64,000 bases of DNA, from the NCBI GenBank assembly GCA_947503575.1, contig CANNDZ010000002.1, forward strand, positions 742,753-806,752. The letters are read 5' to 3'. Below the pieces are notes generated by a model. The model saw only the letters and a list, made by a program, of their open reading frames with translations, was not told the origin of the DNA and made no database searches. The position numbers and the translations under genes are program-made. Shown here piece by piece: positions 15,997 through 25,241 of the stretch (position 1 is the stretch's first letter; every line of letters starts with the position of its first letter). The DNA comes from an uncultured Kordiimonas sp. GTDB taxonomy: Bacteria; Pseudomonadota; Alphaproteobacteria; Sphingomonadales; Kordiimonadaceae.

Positions 15997-16776
15997 ATGG
16001 AACTCCTGCTTGACTATAATATCTGGATAAGTTTTCTGTCGCTAACAGCGCTGGAAGTGATCCTTGGTATCGACAATGTGGTTTTTGTCGCGCTGATGGT
16101 GCAACACCTGCCAGACGGTCAGCGCGAGAAAGCTCGGGTCGTTGGCCTGAGCCTGGCGCTGGTGATGCGGGTTGCCTTGTTGTTCGGGGTCGCCTGGATC
16201 ATTGGCCTTCAAGAACCGTGGTTTGAGGTGTTTGGCCATGAACTGTCTGGCAAAGACATACTGATGCTAATTGGCGGTGGGTTTTTGTTATACAAAGGCA
16301 CCGACAGCATACACGACGAAGTCACCGACGATTTCAAGGAAACCATGAAAACATACAGCGGCACCTTTGTCGCTGTGGTTGCACAGGTTGTTCTTATTGA
16401 TCTTGTCTTTTCATTCGACAGCGTGATGACGGCTGTTGGCCTGACAAAAATTATTGAAGTGATCATCGCAGCCATGACCGTCGCTATGATGGTGATGATA
16501 TTTTCGTCAGGGTTTATTGCCAGCATCATCGAACGGTTCCCTACCCTGAAAATCCTGGCTTTGTCTTTCATCATGCTAATCGGCGTGTTCCTGGTAGCCG
16601 AGGGGCTGGGCTTCCACGTACCCAAAGGCTACATCTATTTCGCAATGGCCTTCTCGCTCGGTGTTGAAACGCTTAACCTGCTGTCCAGGAAGCGTCGACT
16701 TAAACGTGCAGCGCAAAAATCGCCAGCACATATACCGAGGCAAGCGTCAACAAACAGCCCTGATAAAAAGCCCTGA
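15997..16776 (+). CDS. TerC family integral membrane protein
   Basis: A 259-aa protein with about seven membrane helices. TerC marks include the acidic helix EVILGIDNVVFVAL with Asp and Asn in the membrane, and the mirrored LIDLVFSFDSVMTAVGLT in the second half. Members of this family are implicated in metal (manganese) efflux and tellurite resistance; the charged intramembrane residues are thought to bind metal. No yybP riboswitch-like leader is evident in the 40 nt upstream. The C-terminus is basic (RKRRLKRAAQKS). Confidence 0.9.
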   Translation: MELLLDYNIWISFLSLTALEVILGIDNVVFVALMVQHLPDGQREKARVVGLSLALVMRVALLFGVAWIIGLQEPWFEVFGHELSGKDILMLIGGGFLLYKGTDSIHDEVTDDFKETMKTYSGTFVAVVAQVVLIDLVFSFDSVMTAVGLTKIIEVIIAAMTVAMMVMIFSSGFIASIIERFPTLKILALSFIMLIGVFLVAEGLGFHVPKGYIYFAMAFSLGVETLNLLSRKRRLKRAAQKSPAHIPRQASTNSPDKKP

Positions 16777-16965
16777 TAAAAGCCTTAACATCGTCGTTTA
16801 CGCCCCTGATGGTGTGCATGATACAACCTAAAAACTAGCGGCTCGGGAACTTAAACATCTATTAAGTGTTTGGCCTTACAAAAGGAATTTAGTATTAAGT
16901 TCCTGGTTGTCCATGCATCAAAAGCATGACAATTCAGTTCAAGCGATGGGGGTCGCGTTTAAGTC

Positions 16966-17508
16966 ATGTCTGCGGAGACTTTTCAAAAGTTATCGGTTCT
17001 GCTTGCCTTGTCTAATGGACAAGCCGCTGAAGCCTTCAAGCCGATTTTGCGGGATCGCGGTATAGGTCGTTCGGTAGCAGTTGCCAACAACTACGAAGCT
17101 TTGGCGGTACTGAAGGAAATGAACTTCAATATGATTGTCATAGACGACCGCTTTCCCGAGCTGGGTGGTTATGATTTCTGCCGTTTCCTGCGCCTGACCA
17201 GTATTGACGTTTCAGTGGCCCCGATCATTCTTGGGCTCCATGGGCCTGATCAGCAATCTGTTCTGAAAGCACGCGACGCTGGGGCATCAAAAATTGTTGC
17301 CATGCCGCTGACAGGGCAAAGTCTGATTAAGGCGGTTACCGGTGCAATTGCGGAAATGAAGCCGATCGTGCAAGACAGCAGCTATAATGGGCCAGACCGT
17401 CGGCGAGCCACCGCAAAGCCCTGGCCAAACGCCGAGCGACGCAAAGAGCAAAGCAAGCTAATTTCCGTCCAGCAACAACACCGCGCCATGTTTGGTTTGA
17501 AGTCCTAA
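16966..17508 (+). CDS. Degenerate receiver-domain protein
   Basis: A 180-aa protein with an N-terminal CheY-like receiver (about 8-130) and a C-terminal extension with the GPDRRR motif seen in several alphaproteobacterial signalling proteins. The phosphoacceptor position keeps an aspartate (MIVIDDRFPELGGYDF, D60), but the acidic pair after strand 1 is missing (LLALSNGQAAE), the switch Thr/Ser position reads GLHGPD and the conserved Lys is replaced (VAMPLTG). It may therefore be a pseudo-receiver. No kinase is nearby. A weak hairpin terminator follows. Confidence 0.65.
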   Translation: MSAETFQKLSVLLALSNGQAAEAFKPILRDRGIGRSVAVANNYEALAVLKEMNFNMIVIDDRFPELGGYDFCRFLRLTSIDVSVAPIILGLHGPDQQSVLKARDAGASKIVAMPLTGQSLIKAVTGAIAEMKPIVQDSSYNGPDRRRATAKPWPNAERRKEQSKLISVQQQHRAMFGLKS

Positions 17509-17523
17509 AAACAGGCAGGGTCT

Positions 17524-17546
17524 AAACCGCTGGGTGCCTGCGGTTT
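17524..17546 (+). terminator. Weak intrinsic terminator
   Basis: AAACCGC (17524-17530) pairs with GCGGTTT (17540-17546), loop 9 nt, followed by only one further T. It lies 15 nt after the receiver-protein stop and separates it from ileS. Confidence 0.4.
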
Positions 17547-17774
17547 TGGCTCGACACCCTTCCGCTTCGCTGATAAAAGTCGCAGCCATGTTTAGGTGTC
17601 TAAATTCTTTGCCCCGCATGGGCATTACTGGCATTGACCAGCACATACGAATTACTGGCCCGGCGCTTTAGAAGCGACCGGGAACTTTTTCATTCCGTTT
17701 TTTTGACGACACCCATTTTTACGACACACCGGCGCTGGATTATAGAAGCGCCCCAAATAACGAGACGACATCCC

Positions 17775-20627
17775 ATGTCTGCTGATACTCAAGACAAACG
17801 CGATTACCGCGATACTGTATTTCTGCCAAAAACTGACTTCCCAATGCGGGCTGGCTTGCCAAAACGCGAACCGGAGTTTCTGGCCAAATGGCAAAAGGAA
17901 GACCTGTTCAAGACGTTGCGCACCGACAGCGCAGGCAAGGAAAAATTCATTTTCCATGATGGCCCCCCCTACGCCAACGGCGACATTCACTTTGGTCATG
18001 CCATGCAAAAAACGCTGAAGGACATTATTGTCAAATCACAGCAGATGCAGGGCAAAGATGCACCGTTTGTGCCGGGCTGGGACTGTCACGGCCTGCCGAT
18101 TGAATGGAAAATCGAAGAAAAGTACCGCAAGAAAAAGAAAAACAAAGACGATGTTGATCCTGTGGAGTTTCGGCGGGAATGTCGCGAATTTGCAGATCAC
18201 TGGATCGGTGTTCAGCGTGAACAGTTCAAGCGGCTTGGCATTGTGGCGGATTGGGATAATCCCTACACGACCATGAGCTTCGACGCAGAAGCAAAGATTG
18301 TTGAAGAACTGCTGAAGTTTGCGAAAGACGGATCGCTTTACCGTGGCTCAAAGCCTGTGATGTGGTCCCCGGTTGAAAAAACCGCCCTTGCGGAAGCAGA
18401 GGTTGAATATCACGACCATAAAAGCACACAAATCGATGTGGCTTTCGACGTGGTATCCACCAACAGCGATGTCTTGAAGGGCGCGCGGGTTGTTATCTGG
18501 ACTACAACACCCTGGACGATCCCCGCGAACCGGGCCGTGTGTTTTGGCCCCGACATTGACTATGTTCGCGTACACGTTGCGGCAGTTAGCGAAGAAGCAT
18601 ATGCAGCCGTCGGCGATGAACTAATGATGGCCGAAGCGCTGGTGGCAGAATTCACCGGACGTGCCGGTATTACAGACCATGAGATTGTCGCCCGCACAAA
18701 AGGCGCAGCATTTGAAGGCACCGTTTTGGCGCACCCGTGGCGCGGACACGCCGAAGCAGGCGGGTTTTACGATTTTGACGTACCGATGCTGCCGGGTGAT
18801 CATGTGACCGTGGAAGCGGGTACAGGTTTTGTGCATACCGCGCCAGGCCATGGTGACGATGACTATCAGGTTGGGCATGTTCAATTTGGTATCCCGGTGC
18901 CGTACACCGTTAACGAAGCTGGCTGCTATTACGACGATGTTGCGCTGGTACCAGGCCGCCATGTTTACAAAGTGGCAGACGAAGTGTGTGACCTTCTGTC
19001 CGGCGCGTCAGCCCTGATGGCAAAAGGTGAACTGGTCCATAGCTATCCGCACAGTTGGCGATCCAAAGCGCCGCTGATTTTCCGCAACACGCCGCAGTGG
19101 TTTATTTCGATGGAAAAGAACGGCCTGCGCGACAAGGCCATGAAAGCAATCGACAATACCAATTGGTATCCGGCGGTTAGCAAAAACCGTATTAGCGCAA
19201 TGGTTGGCGACCGTCCTGACTGGGTGATTTCGCGCCAGCGGGCATGGGGCGTGCCAATTACTGTGTTTGTCAACAAACAAACCGGTGACTATCTGGTGGA
19301 TGAAGACGTCAACGCCCGCATCGTGGATGCGGTGCTGAAAGGCGGCGCTGACGCATGGGTTGCCATCCCGGCGCAGGAATTTTTGGGCGACCAATACAAC
19401 GCCGACGATTACGAACAAATTCAGGACATTCTGGACGTGTGGTTCGATAGCGGATGTACGCATGCGTTTGTACTGGAACAGCGCGAGGAACTGGCGTGGC
19501 CTGCTGACCTTTACATCGAAGGGTCTGACCAGCACCGCGGATGGTTCCAGTCCAGCCTTTTGGAAGCAAGCGGCACACGCGGCCGCGCACCATACAAGGG
19601 CGTGCTGACCCATGGTTTTGCCCTGGACGGCGAAGGCCGCAAGATGTCCAAGTCACTTGGGAACACGGTATCGCCACAAAAAATTATTGACCAATACGGC
19701 GCTGATATTCTGCGACTGTGGGTTGCGGCCGTTGATTATAAAGATGATGTTCGGATTTCAGAGGAAATCATCAAAGGCCAGGTCGACGCCTACCGTAAAA
19801 TCCGCAATACCATGCGGTATATGCTGGGCAACCTGCATGGCTTTACGGAAGCGGAAAAGCTGCCTGTAGAAGACATGCCGGAACTGGACAGGTTTATGCT
19901 GCACCGGCTGGCTGAACTGGACACCTTCCTGCATGAGCGGGCGGGCGAGTATGACTTCAATCCTGTGTTCCGCGAACTGTACCAGTTCTGCATCATTGAA
20001 CTGTCTGCCTTTTATTTCGATATCCGCAAGGATGCCCTGTATTGCGACCGACCTGATGATGTGCGCCGCCGTGCGGTGCGCACCGTGCTGGATGCGGTGT
20101 TCAACCGACTGGTGCTGTGGTTTGCGCCCATTCTGTCGTTCACAGCAGAAGAAGTATGGCAATCGCGACATGGCGAAGACGCACCAAGCGTCCACCGCCA
20201 GATATGGCCAGAAACACCCGAAAGCTGGCGCGATGATGCGTTGGCTCTTGTTTGGGACGCGGTGAGAGAAGTACGCAGAGTGGTAACTGCAGCTTTAGAA
20301 GTTGATCGTCGTGAAAAGCGCATTGGCTCAAGTTTACAAGCGGGTGTGAAAATTTTCGTATTAACCGAAGCTATGTATGAAGTATTAAGTCACATTGATT
20401 GGGCTGAAGTGACAGTAACATCCCATGCAACACTTGAAATAGGCCCAGCACCGGAGGGGGCGTTTAATATTCCCGGTATTGTGGGGGTGGAAGTGGAAAC
20501 CTACAATGCACCTGGCGACAAATGCGAGCGCTGCTGGGTGGTGTCAGACGAAGTGGCGCAAAACGGCGACCTGTGTAACCGCTGTGCCGATGCTGTTGCC
20601 GCCCATGATGCAGCGAGCGCAGCCTAA
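17775..20627 (+). CDS. ileS: Isoleucyl-tRNA synthetase
   Basis: A 950-aa class I synthetase charging tRNA-Ile. The HIGH motif is HFGH (residues 72-75, in PPYANGDIHFGHAMQK), the KMSKS loop is at 623-627 (GRKMSKSLGNT), the editing (CP1) domain contains VIWTTTPWTIPANRAV and GTGFVHTAPGHGDDD, and the C-terminal zinc finger is CERCW...CNRC. Length fits bacterial type IleS. The ATG at 17775 (MSADTQDKRDY) is chosen because the frame to 17634 has no family similarity. A stretch around 20275-20420 near the C-terminus is distinctly AT-richer with TTA/GTA codons. lspA follows after 2 nt. Confidence 0.97.
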   Translation: MSADTQDKRDYRDTVFLPKTDFPMRAGLPKREPEFLAKWQKEDLFKTLRTDSAGKEKFIFHDGPPYANGDIHFGHAMQKTLKDIIVKSQQMQGKDAPFVPGWDCHGLPIEWKIEEKYRKKKKNKDDVDPVEFRRECREFADHWIGVQREQFKRLGIVADWDNPYTTMSFDAEAKIVEELLKFAKDGSLYRGSKPVMWSPVEKTALAEAEVEYHDHKSTQIDVAFDVVSTNSDVLKGARVVIWTTTPWTIPANRAVCFGPDIDYVRVHVAAVSEEAYAAVGDELMMAEALVAEFTGRAGITDHEIVARTKGAAFEGTVLAHPWRGHAEAGGFYDFDVPMLPGDHVTVEAGTGFVHTAPGHGDDDYQVGHVQFGIPVPYTVNEAGCYYDDVALVPGRHVYKVADEVCDLLSGASALMAKGELVHSYPHSWRSKAPLIFRNTPQWFISMEKNGLRDKAMKAIDNTNWYPAVSKNRISAMVGDRPDWVISRQRAWGVPITVFVNKQTGDYLVDEDVNARIVDAVLKGGADAWVAIPAQEFLGDQYNADDYEQIQDILDVWFDSGCTHAFVLEQREELAWPADLYIEGSDQHRGWFQSSLLEASGTRGRAPYKGVLTHGFALDGEGRKMSKSLGNTVSPQKIIDQYGADILRLWVAAVDYKDDVRISEEIIKGQVDAYRKIRNTMRYMLGNLHGFTEAEKLPVEDMPELDRFMLHRLAELDTFLHERAGEYDFNPVFRELYQFCIIELSAFYFDIRKDALYCDRPDDVRRRAVRTVLDAVFNRLVLWFAPILSFTAEEVWQSRHGEDAPSVHRQIWPETPESWRDDALALVWDAVREVRRVVTAALEVDRREKRIGSSLQAGVKIFVLTEAMYEVLSHIDWAEVTVTSHATLEIGPAPEGAFNIPGIVGVEVETYNAPGDKCERCWVVSDEVAQNGDLCNRCADAVAAHDAASAA

Positions 20628-20629
20628 CG

Positions 20630-21178
20630 ATGGGCACTAGTCCAAAATCCGGTGCCTATGTGGCGCGCGGTCTTTTGGCCATGCATACGCTGATGGCGCT
20701 CGACCAGCTATCCAAATGGTGGGTTTTGGACGTGTATGACCTGCCCGCCAAAGGGTCGGTTGAAATACTGCCATTCTTCAGCCTGACGATGGTGTGGAAC
20801 ACCGGCATTTCCATGGGGTTGCCACTTGGCGACGCGCTGGGACGGTGGGGCATTGTTGCGATGACTGTTGCGATCAGTGTTTGGTTGCTGGTGTGGCTCA
20901 AACGATCAACGCGGGCGTTTGAAGCAACCGCTCTTGTCCTGATCCTCAGCGGGGCGCTTGGCAATCTTATTGATCGCTTTGCTCACGGCGCAGTTGTTGA
21001 CTTCATTCATCTGCATGCCTTTGACTACAGCTTCTATGTTTTTAATGTGGCGGACAGCGCCATTACCATCGGTGTTGCCATGTTGTTGATTGATGGCTTG
21101 CGGGACGGCGGCAAAAGCCCTAAAAATGCCTCAAACACCGGCCAAGATGATGCTGGTCGACAAGGAGACGTTTCATGA
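20630..21178 (+). CDS. lspA: Lipoprotein signal peptidase
   Basis: LspA (signal peptidase II) cuts prolipoproteins before the lipid-modified cysteine. The 182-aa protein has four membrane helices, an N-terminal DQLSKWWV, the LGNLIDRFAHGAVVDFIHLH box with catalytic D124 and the FNVADSAITIGV box with catalytic D142. It starts 2 nt after the ileS stop and its last four bases overlap the next start (ATGA), so ileS, lspA and the lipoprotein gene form one operon, and LspA would mature that lipoprotein. Confidence 0.97.
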   Translation: MGTSPKSGAYVARGLLAMHTLMALDQLSKWWVLDVYDLPAKGSVEILPFFSLTMVWNTGISMGLPLGDALGRWGIVAMTVAISVWLLVWLKRSTRAFEATALVLILSGALGNLIDRFAHGAVVDFIHLHAFDYSFYVFNVADSAITIGVAMLLIDGLRDGGKSPKNASNTGQDDAGRQGDVS

Positions 21179-21612
21179 AAATCAGGCAGCTTTCAGTTGT
21201 TTTACTGGCAGGCGTAACCCTGACCGCTTGTGGCGGTGGGAAAAACTCGCCAGACGAATTTTCAGTCGTGAGCCGCCCCCCCCTGGTGATACCACCCGAA
21301 TCGGAACTTAAGCCGCCGCGCCCCGGCGAGCCAAAAGCCCAACAGATGGACCCGGGTCGCCGCGCGTTTGAGGCGCTTTTCCCCGGTAAGGAATACACAC
21401 CTTCACCACCGAAAAGTAATGGTGAACAGATATTGCTGTCGCTTGTAGGGCCGGGCGATCCAAATGTCCGCTCGAATGTCTCTCAGGCTGATCTTGATGT
21501 GGTGACAAAAGCCATCATCCTGGCTGACCTGCTGGAAATGGAAGAACGCCAGTTACGCCCGGACAATGTACAGGTCGAGCGGGTCAGCACCGGCGACGAC
21601 GGCAGCAGTTGA
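21175..21612 (+). CDS. DUF3035 lipoprotein, BamF-type
   Basis: A 145-aa lipoprotein with a lipobox LTAC (cysteine at residue 20). After the cysteine it carries PDEFSVVSRPPLVIPPE, matching the conserved (R/P)DEFxVxxRxPLxxPP motif of the alphaproteobacterial DUF3035 family; the Caulobacter member has been described as BamF, an accessory lipoprotein of the outer-membrane beta-barrel assembly complex. The rest is low-complexity with a C-terminal helix. It is translationally coupled to lspA through a 4-nt overlap. It ends at a strong palindromic terminator. Confidence 0.82.
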   Translation: MKIRQLSVVLLAGVTLTACGGGKNSPDEFSVVSRPPLVIPPESELKPPRPGEPKAQQMDPGRRAFEALFPGKEYTPSPPKSNGEQILLSLVGPGDPNVRSNVSQADLDVVTKAIILADLLEMEERQLRPDNVQVERVSTGDDGSS

Positions 21613-21635
21613 TAAAAATACTGATTATCCCAAGG

Positions 21636-21662
21636 AAAAAGCACCGGATCCGGTGCTTTTTT
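21636..21662. terminator. Bidirectional palindromic terminator
   Basis: A perfect palindrome GCACCGGATCCGGTGC (21641-21656) is flanked by A5 and T6, giving an extended stem usable from both strands. It lies between the lipoprotein operon and the convergent SRPBCC gene. Confidence 0.9.
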
Positions 21663-21692
21663 GGTTTCATCAGGCATTTAACTACATAAAAA

Positions 21693-22244
21693 TCAGCCCA
21701 GCAGGAGTTTGCGATAGTCTTCCTCAAGCGGCATATGGATAGACCAGAACGGGCGTGTCGGTGTTCCCTCCAGCACATCAATCATGATGGCAACATGCGC
21801 ATGCCAACCGGCAGCCACACCAACCATGGTTTCATTATCAAATAACTTTCTGTGCGTCAGGGTCAGCTTGACCTTGTCGCCTATCTCTTCAAGCAAGAAC
21901 GTCACGTCAGACTCGCTGCCATCGGCCTCCCCCCATGTGTAAGAGAGCAAACGTGGCGGGTCGACCTCTAGAATACGGCCCTGCATTTTGGTGCTGGAGT
22001 CGCAAACACCCTCATATTTTTCAGGGGTTTTTTCCTTCGCGTCTGACAGTTGGTCATGATCAAACACCAGTTCCACCGCACCGCCAACCCGCAAATCCAT
22101 CTCACCGGCAGCGATCCATTTTTTGCGCAATTCTGACTGCGTCAGATAAGCCCAAACCGTTTCAATCGGGCCGGGTAACATACGTTCCAGCACAATAGTA
22201 GCAGGTGCCACCAGTTTACCCATCTGGTCATTCATCGTTTGCAT
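21693..22244 (-). CDS. SRPBCC (AHSA1-like) protein paired with ArsR regulator
   Basis: A 183-aa protein of the AHSA1/SRPBCC family: ERMLPGPIETVWAYLTQSELRKKW at the N-terminus (quoted in part), then GEMDLRVGGAVEL and the strand LSYTWGEADGSESDVTFLLEE, ending with HMPLEEDYRKLLLG. These proteins bind small hydrophobic ligands and very often form a two-gene unit with an ArsR-type repressor, as here: its start overlaps the end of the ArsR gene by 17 nt, with GAGGGAT 6 nt before the ATG. The biological role of such pairs is mostly unknown. Confidence 0.85.
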   Translation of the reverse strand: MQTMNDQMGKLVAPATIVLERMLPGPIETVWAYLTQSELRKKWIAAGEMDLRVGGAVELVFDHDQLSDAKEKTPEKYEGVCDSSTKMQGRILEVDPPRLLSYTWGEADGSESDVTFLLEEIGDKVKLTLTHRKLFDNETMVGVAAGWHAHVAIMIDVLEGTPTRPFWSIHMPLEEDYRKLLLG

Positions 22245-22629
22245 GATCTATCCCTCTTTTGTCGTTTGCAGCAGACGGTATGGAACCCTCGTTCACGGTC
22301 TGATTATGACCGTCGAGCGCGGCTTCCAGTGCATCAAGGCGACCGCTCCAAAAGCGTTCATAAGTTTGTAACCAATCTCGCGCGGCTCTCAATTTTTCGG
22401 GTGTCAGACGGCAGTGATGTACGCGGCCAATAACTTCCCGGTCTATCAATCCGGCTGCTTCCAGTTTCTTCACATGCTTTGACGCAGCCGCCAAAGACAT
22501 CTGATACGGCTTGGCCAGGTCACTGATAGTGCTGGGGCCTGCGCTCAGGGCAGCAAGCATGCCCCGGCGGGTTGGGTCAGACAGGGCGTGAAACACCGTA
22601 TCCAATTGATCTGCTGTATATTCAACCAT
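22228..22629 (-). CDS. ArsR family transcriptional regulator
   Basis: A 133-aa winged-helix repressor: LDTVFHALSDPTRRGMLAAL (helix 1-2), AGPSTISDLAKPYQMSLAAASKHVKKLEAAG (recognition helix; quoted as two parts of the HTH) and REVIGRVHHCRLTPEKL (wing). No clustered cysteines for metal binding are visible, so it is of the 'SRPBCC-coupled' ArsR class rather than a metal sensor. Two copies of TCAACCA-NN-TGGTTGA cover its start codon and promoter, which implies autorepression of the pair. Confidence 0.9.
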   Translation of the reverse strand: MVEYTADQLDTVFHALSDPTRRGMLAALSAGPSTISDLAKPYQMSLAAASKHVKKLEAAGLIDREVIGRVHHCRLTPEKLRAARDWLQTYERFWSGRLDALEAALDGHNQTVNEGSIPSAANDKRGIDHANDE

Positions 22630-22676
22630 ATGGTTTAATATAAATATAAAATATCAATTGTCAACCATTTGGTTGA
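22622..22676. promoter_or_regulatory. Twin operator of the ArsR/SRPBCC pair
   Basis: TCAACCA-TA-TGGTTTA (22622-22637) and TCAACCA-TT-TGGTTGA (22661-22676) are near-identical dyads with centres 39 bp apart, about four helical turns. The first contains the ArsR start codon; the AT-rich stretch between them is the likely promoter core. The second also faces the divergent hydrolase gene. Confidence 0.65.
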
Positions 22677-22772
22677 GTATTGACTCAGACGACCCTTGAA
22701 CAAAGACCAAACCAGCCTGAACCGGCGCAGCATCCGCGTCGTATGAATGCCTGAACAATAAGAAAGCAGATA

Positions 22773-23558
22773 ATGAAAAAACCAGATCCCAAAACCCCGT
22801 CGCGGTTTAACCTTGTGCGCGAAGCCTTCGCCGCCACCGACATGATCGGTATGCCGGCTGCCCTTTTACAGGCAAGCCAGGTCAAGCAGCAACCGGATGC
22901 TCGCGCGCACGTGATGGTTTTGCCCGGGTTCGGTGCCAATGATGCTTCAACGCTGCCACTACGGTATTTCCTATCCAAACATGGCTATAAAGTTGAAGGC
23001 TGGGGCCTTGGGGTCAACACCGGTGGGCGCGGCATGATCAATGATCTGAGCGAACTGTCAGACCGGTGGGACATAGACCGCGACCGCCCCCATGCAGGTG
23101 AAGGCGAGGTTCCCGCGCTGTGTGACCGTGTGATTGAGCGGGTACAAAAGCGCACACAGGAAATTGATGCCCCACTTGCCCTTGTTGGCTGGAGTTTGGG
23201 TGGCTACCTGGCCCGCGAAGTGGCCCGCGATCTAACACAGGAAGTTTCAACTGTTATTACTATGGGGTCCCCCGTTGTAGGCGGCCCGAAATACACCAGC
23301 CTTGCGCCACTGTTCCGCGCGCGCGGCGTCGACGTGGACTGGATTGAAGATGAAATCAATAAGCGCCAGGAACGCCCCATCGAACAGCCCGTCACAGCAA
23401 TTTACAGCAAAACTGACGGCGTGGTTGGCTGGCAGGCATCCCTTGATCACACCAGCACAAACGTTACCCACATCGAAGTAAACGGCACACACATGGGGCT
23501 GGGGCTAAACGCCCGTGTCTGGAACATCGTGCTTGAGGCACTGCACAAGCACACATGA
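22773..23558 (+). CDS. Alpha/beta-fold hydrolase
   Basis: A 261-aa hydrolase of the lipase-like alpha/beta fold. MVLPGFGANDASTLPLRYFL is the oxyanion region, the nucleophile elbow is GWSLGGYLA (G-x-S-x-G), and a histidine follows in VNGTHMGLGLN near the C-terminus. No signal peptide, so cytoplasmic. It overlaps the photolyase gene by ATGA (4 nt), so the two are translated together; a role tied to repair is not known and is inferred only from this coupling. AAGAAAG lies before the ATG. Confidence 0.8.
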   Translation: MKKPDPKTPSRFNLVREAFAATDMIGMPAALLQASQVKQQPDARAHVMVLPGFGANDASTLPLRYFLSKHGYKVEGWGLGVNTGGRGMINDLSELSDRWDIDRDRPHAGEGEVPALCDRVIERVQKRTQEIDAPLALVGWSLGGYLAREVARDLTQEVSTVITMGSPVVGGPKYTSLAPLFRARGVDVDWIEDEINKRQERPIEQPVTAIYSKTDGVVGWQASLDHTSTNVTHIEVNGTHMGLGLNARVWNIVLEALHKHT

Positions 23559-25081
23559 CACGCCGACTTATCTTCATTCTGGGTGATCAACTGTCACACG
23601 GCATCAGCAGCTTACAGGGCGCTGACCCAGCGCAGGATACAATCCTGATGGCTGAGGTTGCCGATGAAACAGTTTATGTGCCGCACCATAAAAAGAAGAT
23701 CGCCTTCATCTTTTCAGCCATGCGCCATTTTGCCAAAGAGTGCGAAAATAACGGCTATGCGGTTCGCTACATCACGCTTGATGATCTAGGTAACAGCGGT
23801 TCGTTAACAGGGGAGCTTACCCGCGCAGTTGACGAACTTAAGCCTCAAGAAGTGACGCTTACCCAACCGAGCGAATGGCGCGTGAAGAAGGCGTTTGACG
23901 GCTGGCGGGGGCCGTCCGAAACGCCGCTTGCTATGCGAGATGATGACCGCTTTATCGCCACACACGAGGAATTCGCTGACTGGGCCGAAGGGCGCAAAAC
24001 CCTGCGGATGGAATATTTCTACCGTGATATGCGCCGCAAGACCGGGCTGCTGATGGACGGCGACAAACCTGTTGGCGATAAATGGAATTTTGATAGCGAA
24101 AACAGGAACCCGGCCAAAGGTGACCTCTTTATGCCCGCGCCGTTACAGGTCGAGCCGAACAGCACAACCAAAGAAGTTCTCCGCCTTGTTGAAGACAGGT
24201 TCGCAGACAATTTTGGGGATTTGGCCCCCTTCTGGTTTGCCGTCACCCGTCAGGACGCATTGCGCGCGCTGGACCATTTTATCAAAATGGCGCTGCCAGA
24301 CTTTGGCAGCTACCAGGATGCCATGCTGGTCGGGGAAAAATTCCTGTATCACTCTGTTGTGTCGCTTTACATAAATGTCGGCCTCCTGGATCCGTTGGAG
24401 GTGTGCAAGCGCGCAGAAGAGGCCTATACCAAAGGCGACGCACCGCTAAACTCCGTTGAAGGCTTTATTCGTCAAATCATTGGCTGGCGGGAATATGTGC
24501 GCGGCATATACTGGCTGAAAATGCCGGACTATGTGAGCGGTAATTTTTTCAAGGCTACACGCCCGCTACCAGGTTTTTACTGGACAGGCGACACCGACAT
24601 GACCTGTTTGCAGCAGGCGATCACCCAAACCAAAGAAGAAGCCTACGCCCACCATATTCAGCGTTTGATGATAACCGGTAATTTTGCCCTTTTAACCGGC
24701 GTTGACCCCCACGAGGTCCACGAATGGTATCTGGCCGTTTATGCAGACGCCTTTGAATGGGTGGAAGCCCCCAACACCATTGGCATGAGTCAATTCGCTG
24801 ACGGTGGCTTGCTGGGATCAAAACCCTATGTATCCGGCGGTAATTACATTTCCAAAATGTCAGATTATTGCAAAAACTGCCGCTATGACGTGAAGCAGAA
24901 AACCGGTCCAGATGCCTGCCCGTTTAACGCACTTTATTGGCATTTTCTGGACCGACACAGCGACCTATTGGGCAACAACGGGCGTCTCGGCAATGTGTAT
25001 CGTACATGGGGCCGCATGTCGGATGAAAAACGCGCTGAGTATCTGGAAAGTGCAGAGGCGTTCCTGGATACCCTGGATTAG
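23555..25081 (+). CDS. phrB: Iron-sulfur (6-4) photolyase, PhrB/CryB type
   Basis: A 508-aa member of the FeS-BCP group, which repairs UV (6-4) photoproducts with FAD, a lumazine antenna and a 4Fe-4S cluster. The N-terminal alpha/beta domain begins [18 protein letters not shown], the FAD domain contains [19 protein letters not shown] and [19 protein letters not shown]. The four cluster cysteines are C351, C439, C442 and C455 ([11 protein letters not shown]... DACPFN); their spacing is the same as in Agrobacterium PhrB (507 aa). It is coupled to the upstream hydrolase and its stop overlaps, tail to tail, the DUF2256 gene. Confidence 0.95.
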   Translation: MTRRLIFILGDQLSHGISSLQGADPAQDTILMAEVADETVYVPHHKKKIAFIFSAMRHFAKECENNGYAVRYITLDDLGNSGSLTGELTRAVDELKPQEVTLTQPSEWRVKKAFDGWRGPSETPLAMRDDDRFIATHEEFADWAEGRKTLRMEYFYRDMRRKTGLLMDGDKPVGDKWNFDSENRNPAKGDLFMPAPLQVEPNSTTKEVLRLVEDRFADNFGDLAPFWFAVTRQDALRALDHFIKMALPDFGSYQDAMLVGEKFLYHSVVSLYINVGLLDPLEVCKRAEEAYTKGDAPLNSVEGFIRQIIGWREYVRGIYWLKMPDYVSGNFFKATRPLPGFYWTGDTDMTCLQQAITQTKEEAYAHHIQRLMITGNFALLTGVDPHEVHEWYLAVYADAFEWVEAPNTIGMSQFADGGLLGSKPYVSGGNYISKMSDYCKNCRYDVKQKTGPDACPFNALYWHFLDRHSDLLGNNGRLGNVYRTWGRMSDEKRAEYLESAEAFLDTLD

Positions 25082-25233
25082 TTGGCAGTGTCCTTGCTGC
25101 GAGACCTGCGGCAGCGTTCGGAGCAATATTTCACCGCCTCCCAATCTCTCGCCCATTTCTTCCGCCAGGTGAACGGCAAGCCGCAGGCAGCGCAGGTTTT
25201 TGTCGGCAGGTCAGATTTTTTGCGCATCTTCAT
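25078..25233 (-). CDS. DUF2256 small zinc-finger-like protein, 51 aa
   Basis: Reading the minus strand from the ATG at 25233 gives a 51-aa basic protein: [37 protein letters not shown] and SERCRRSR. The CxxC...CxxxC cysteines and PFxWRKKWxxxWxxVxYCSxxCR match the DUF2256 family, a probable zinc ribbon of unknown function that is often found next to cryptochrome/photolyase genes. It begins 8 nt after the stop of the photolyase gene on the same strand, so it is probably co-transcribed with it, and its last 4 nt overlap the phrB stop from the other side. Confidence 0.85.
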   Translation of the reverse strand: MKMRKKSDLPTKTCAACGLPFTWRKKWARDWEAVKYCSERCRRSRSKDTAN

Positions 25234-25241
25234 CTTTGGCC

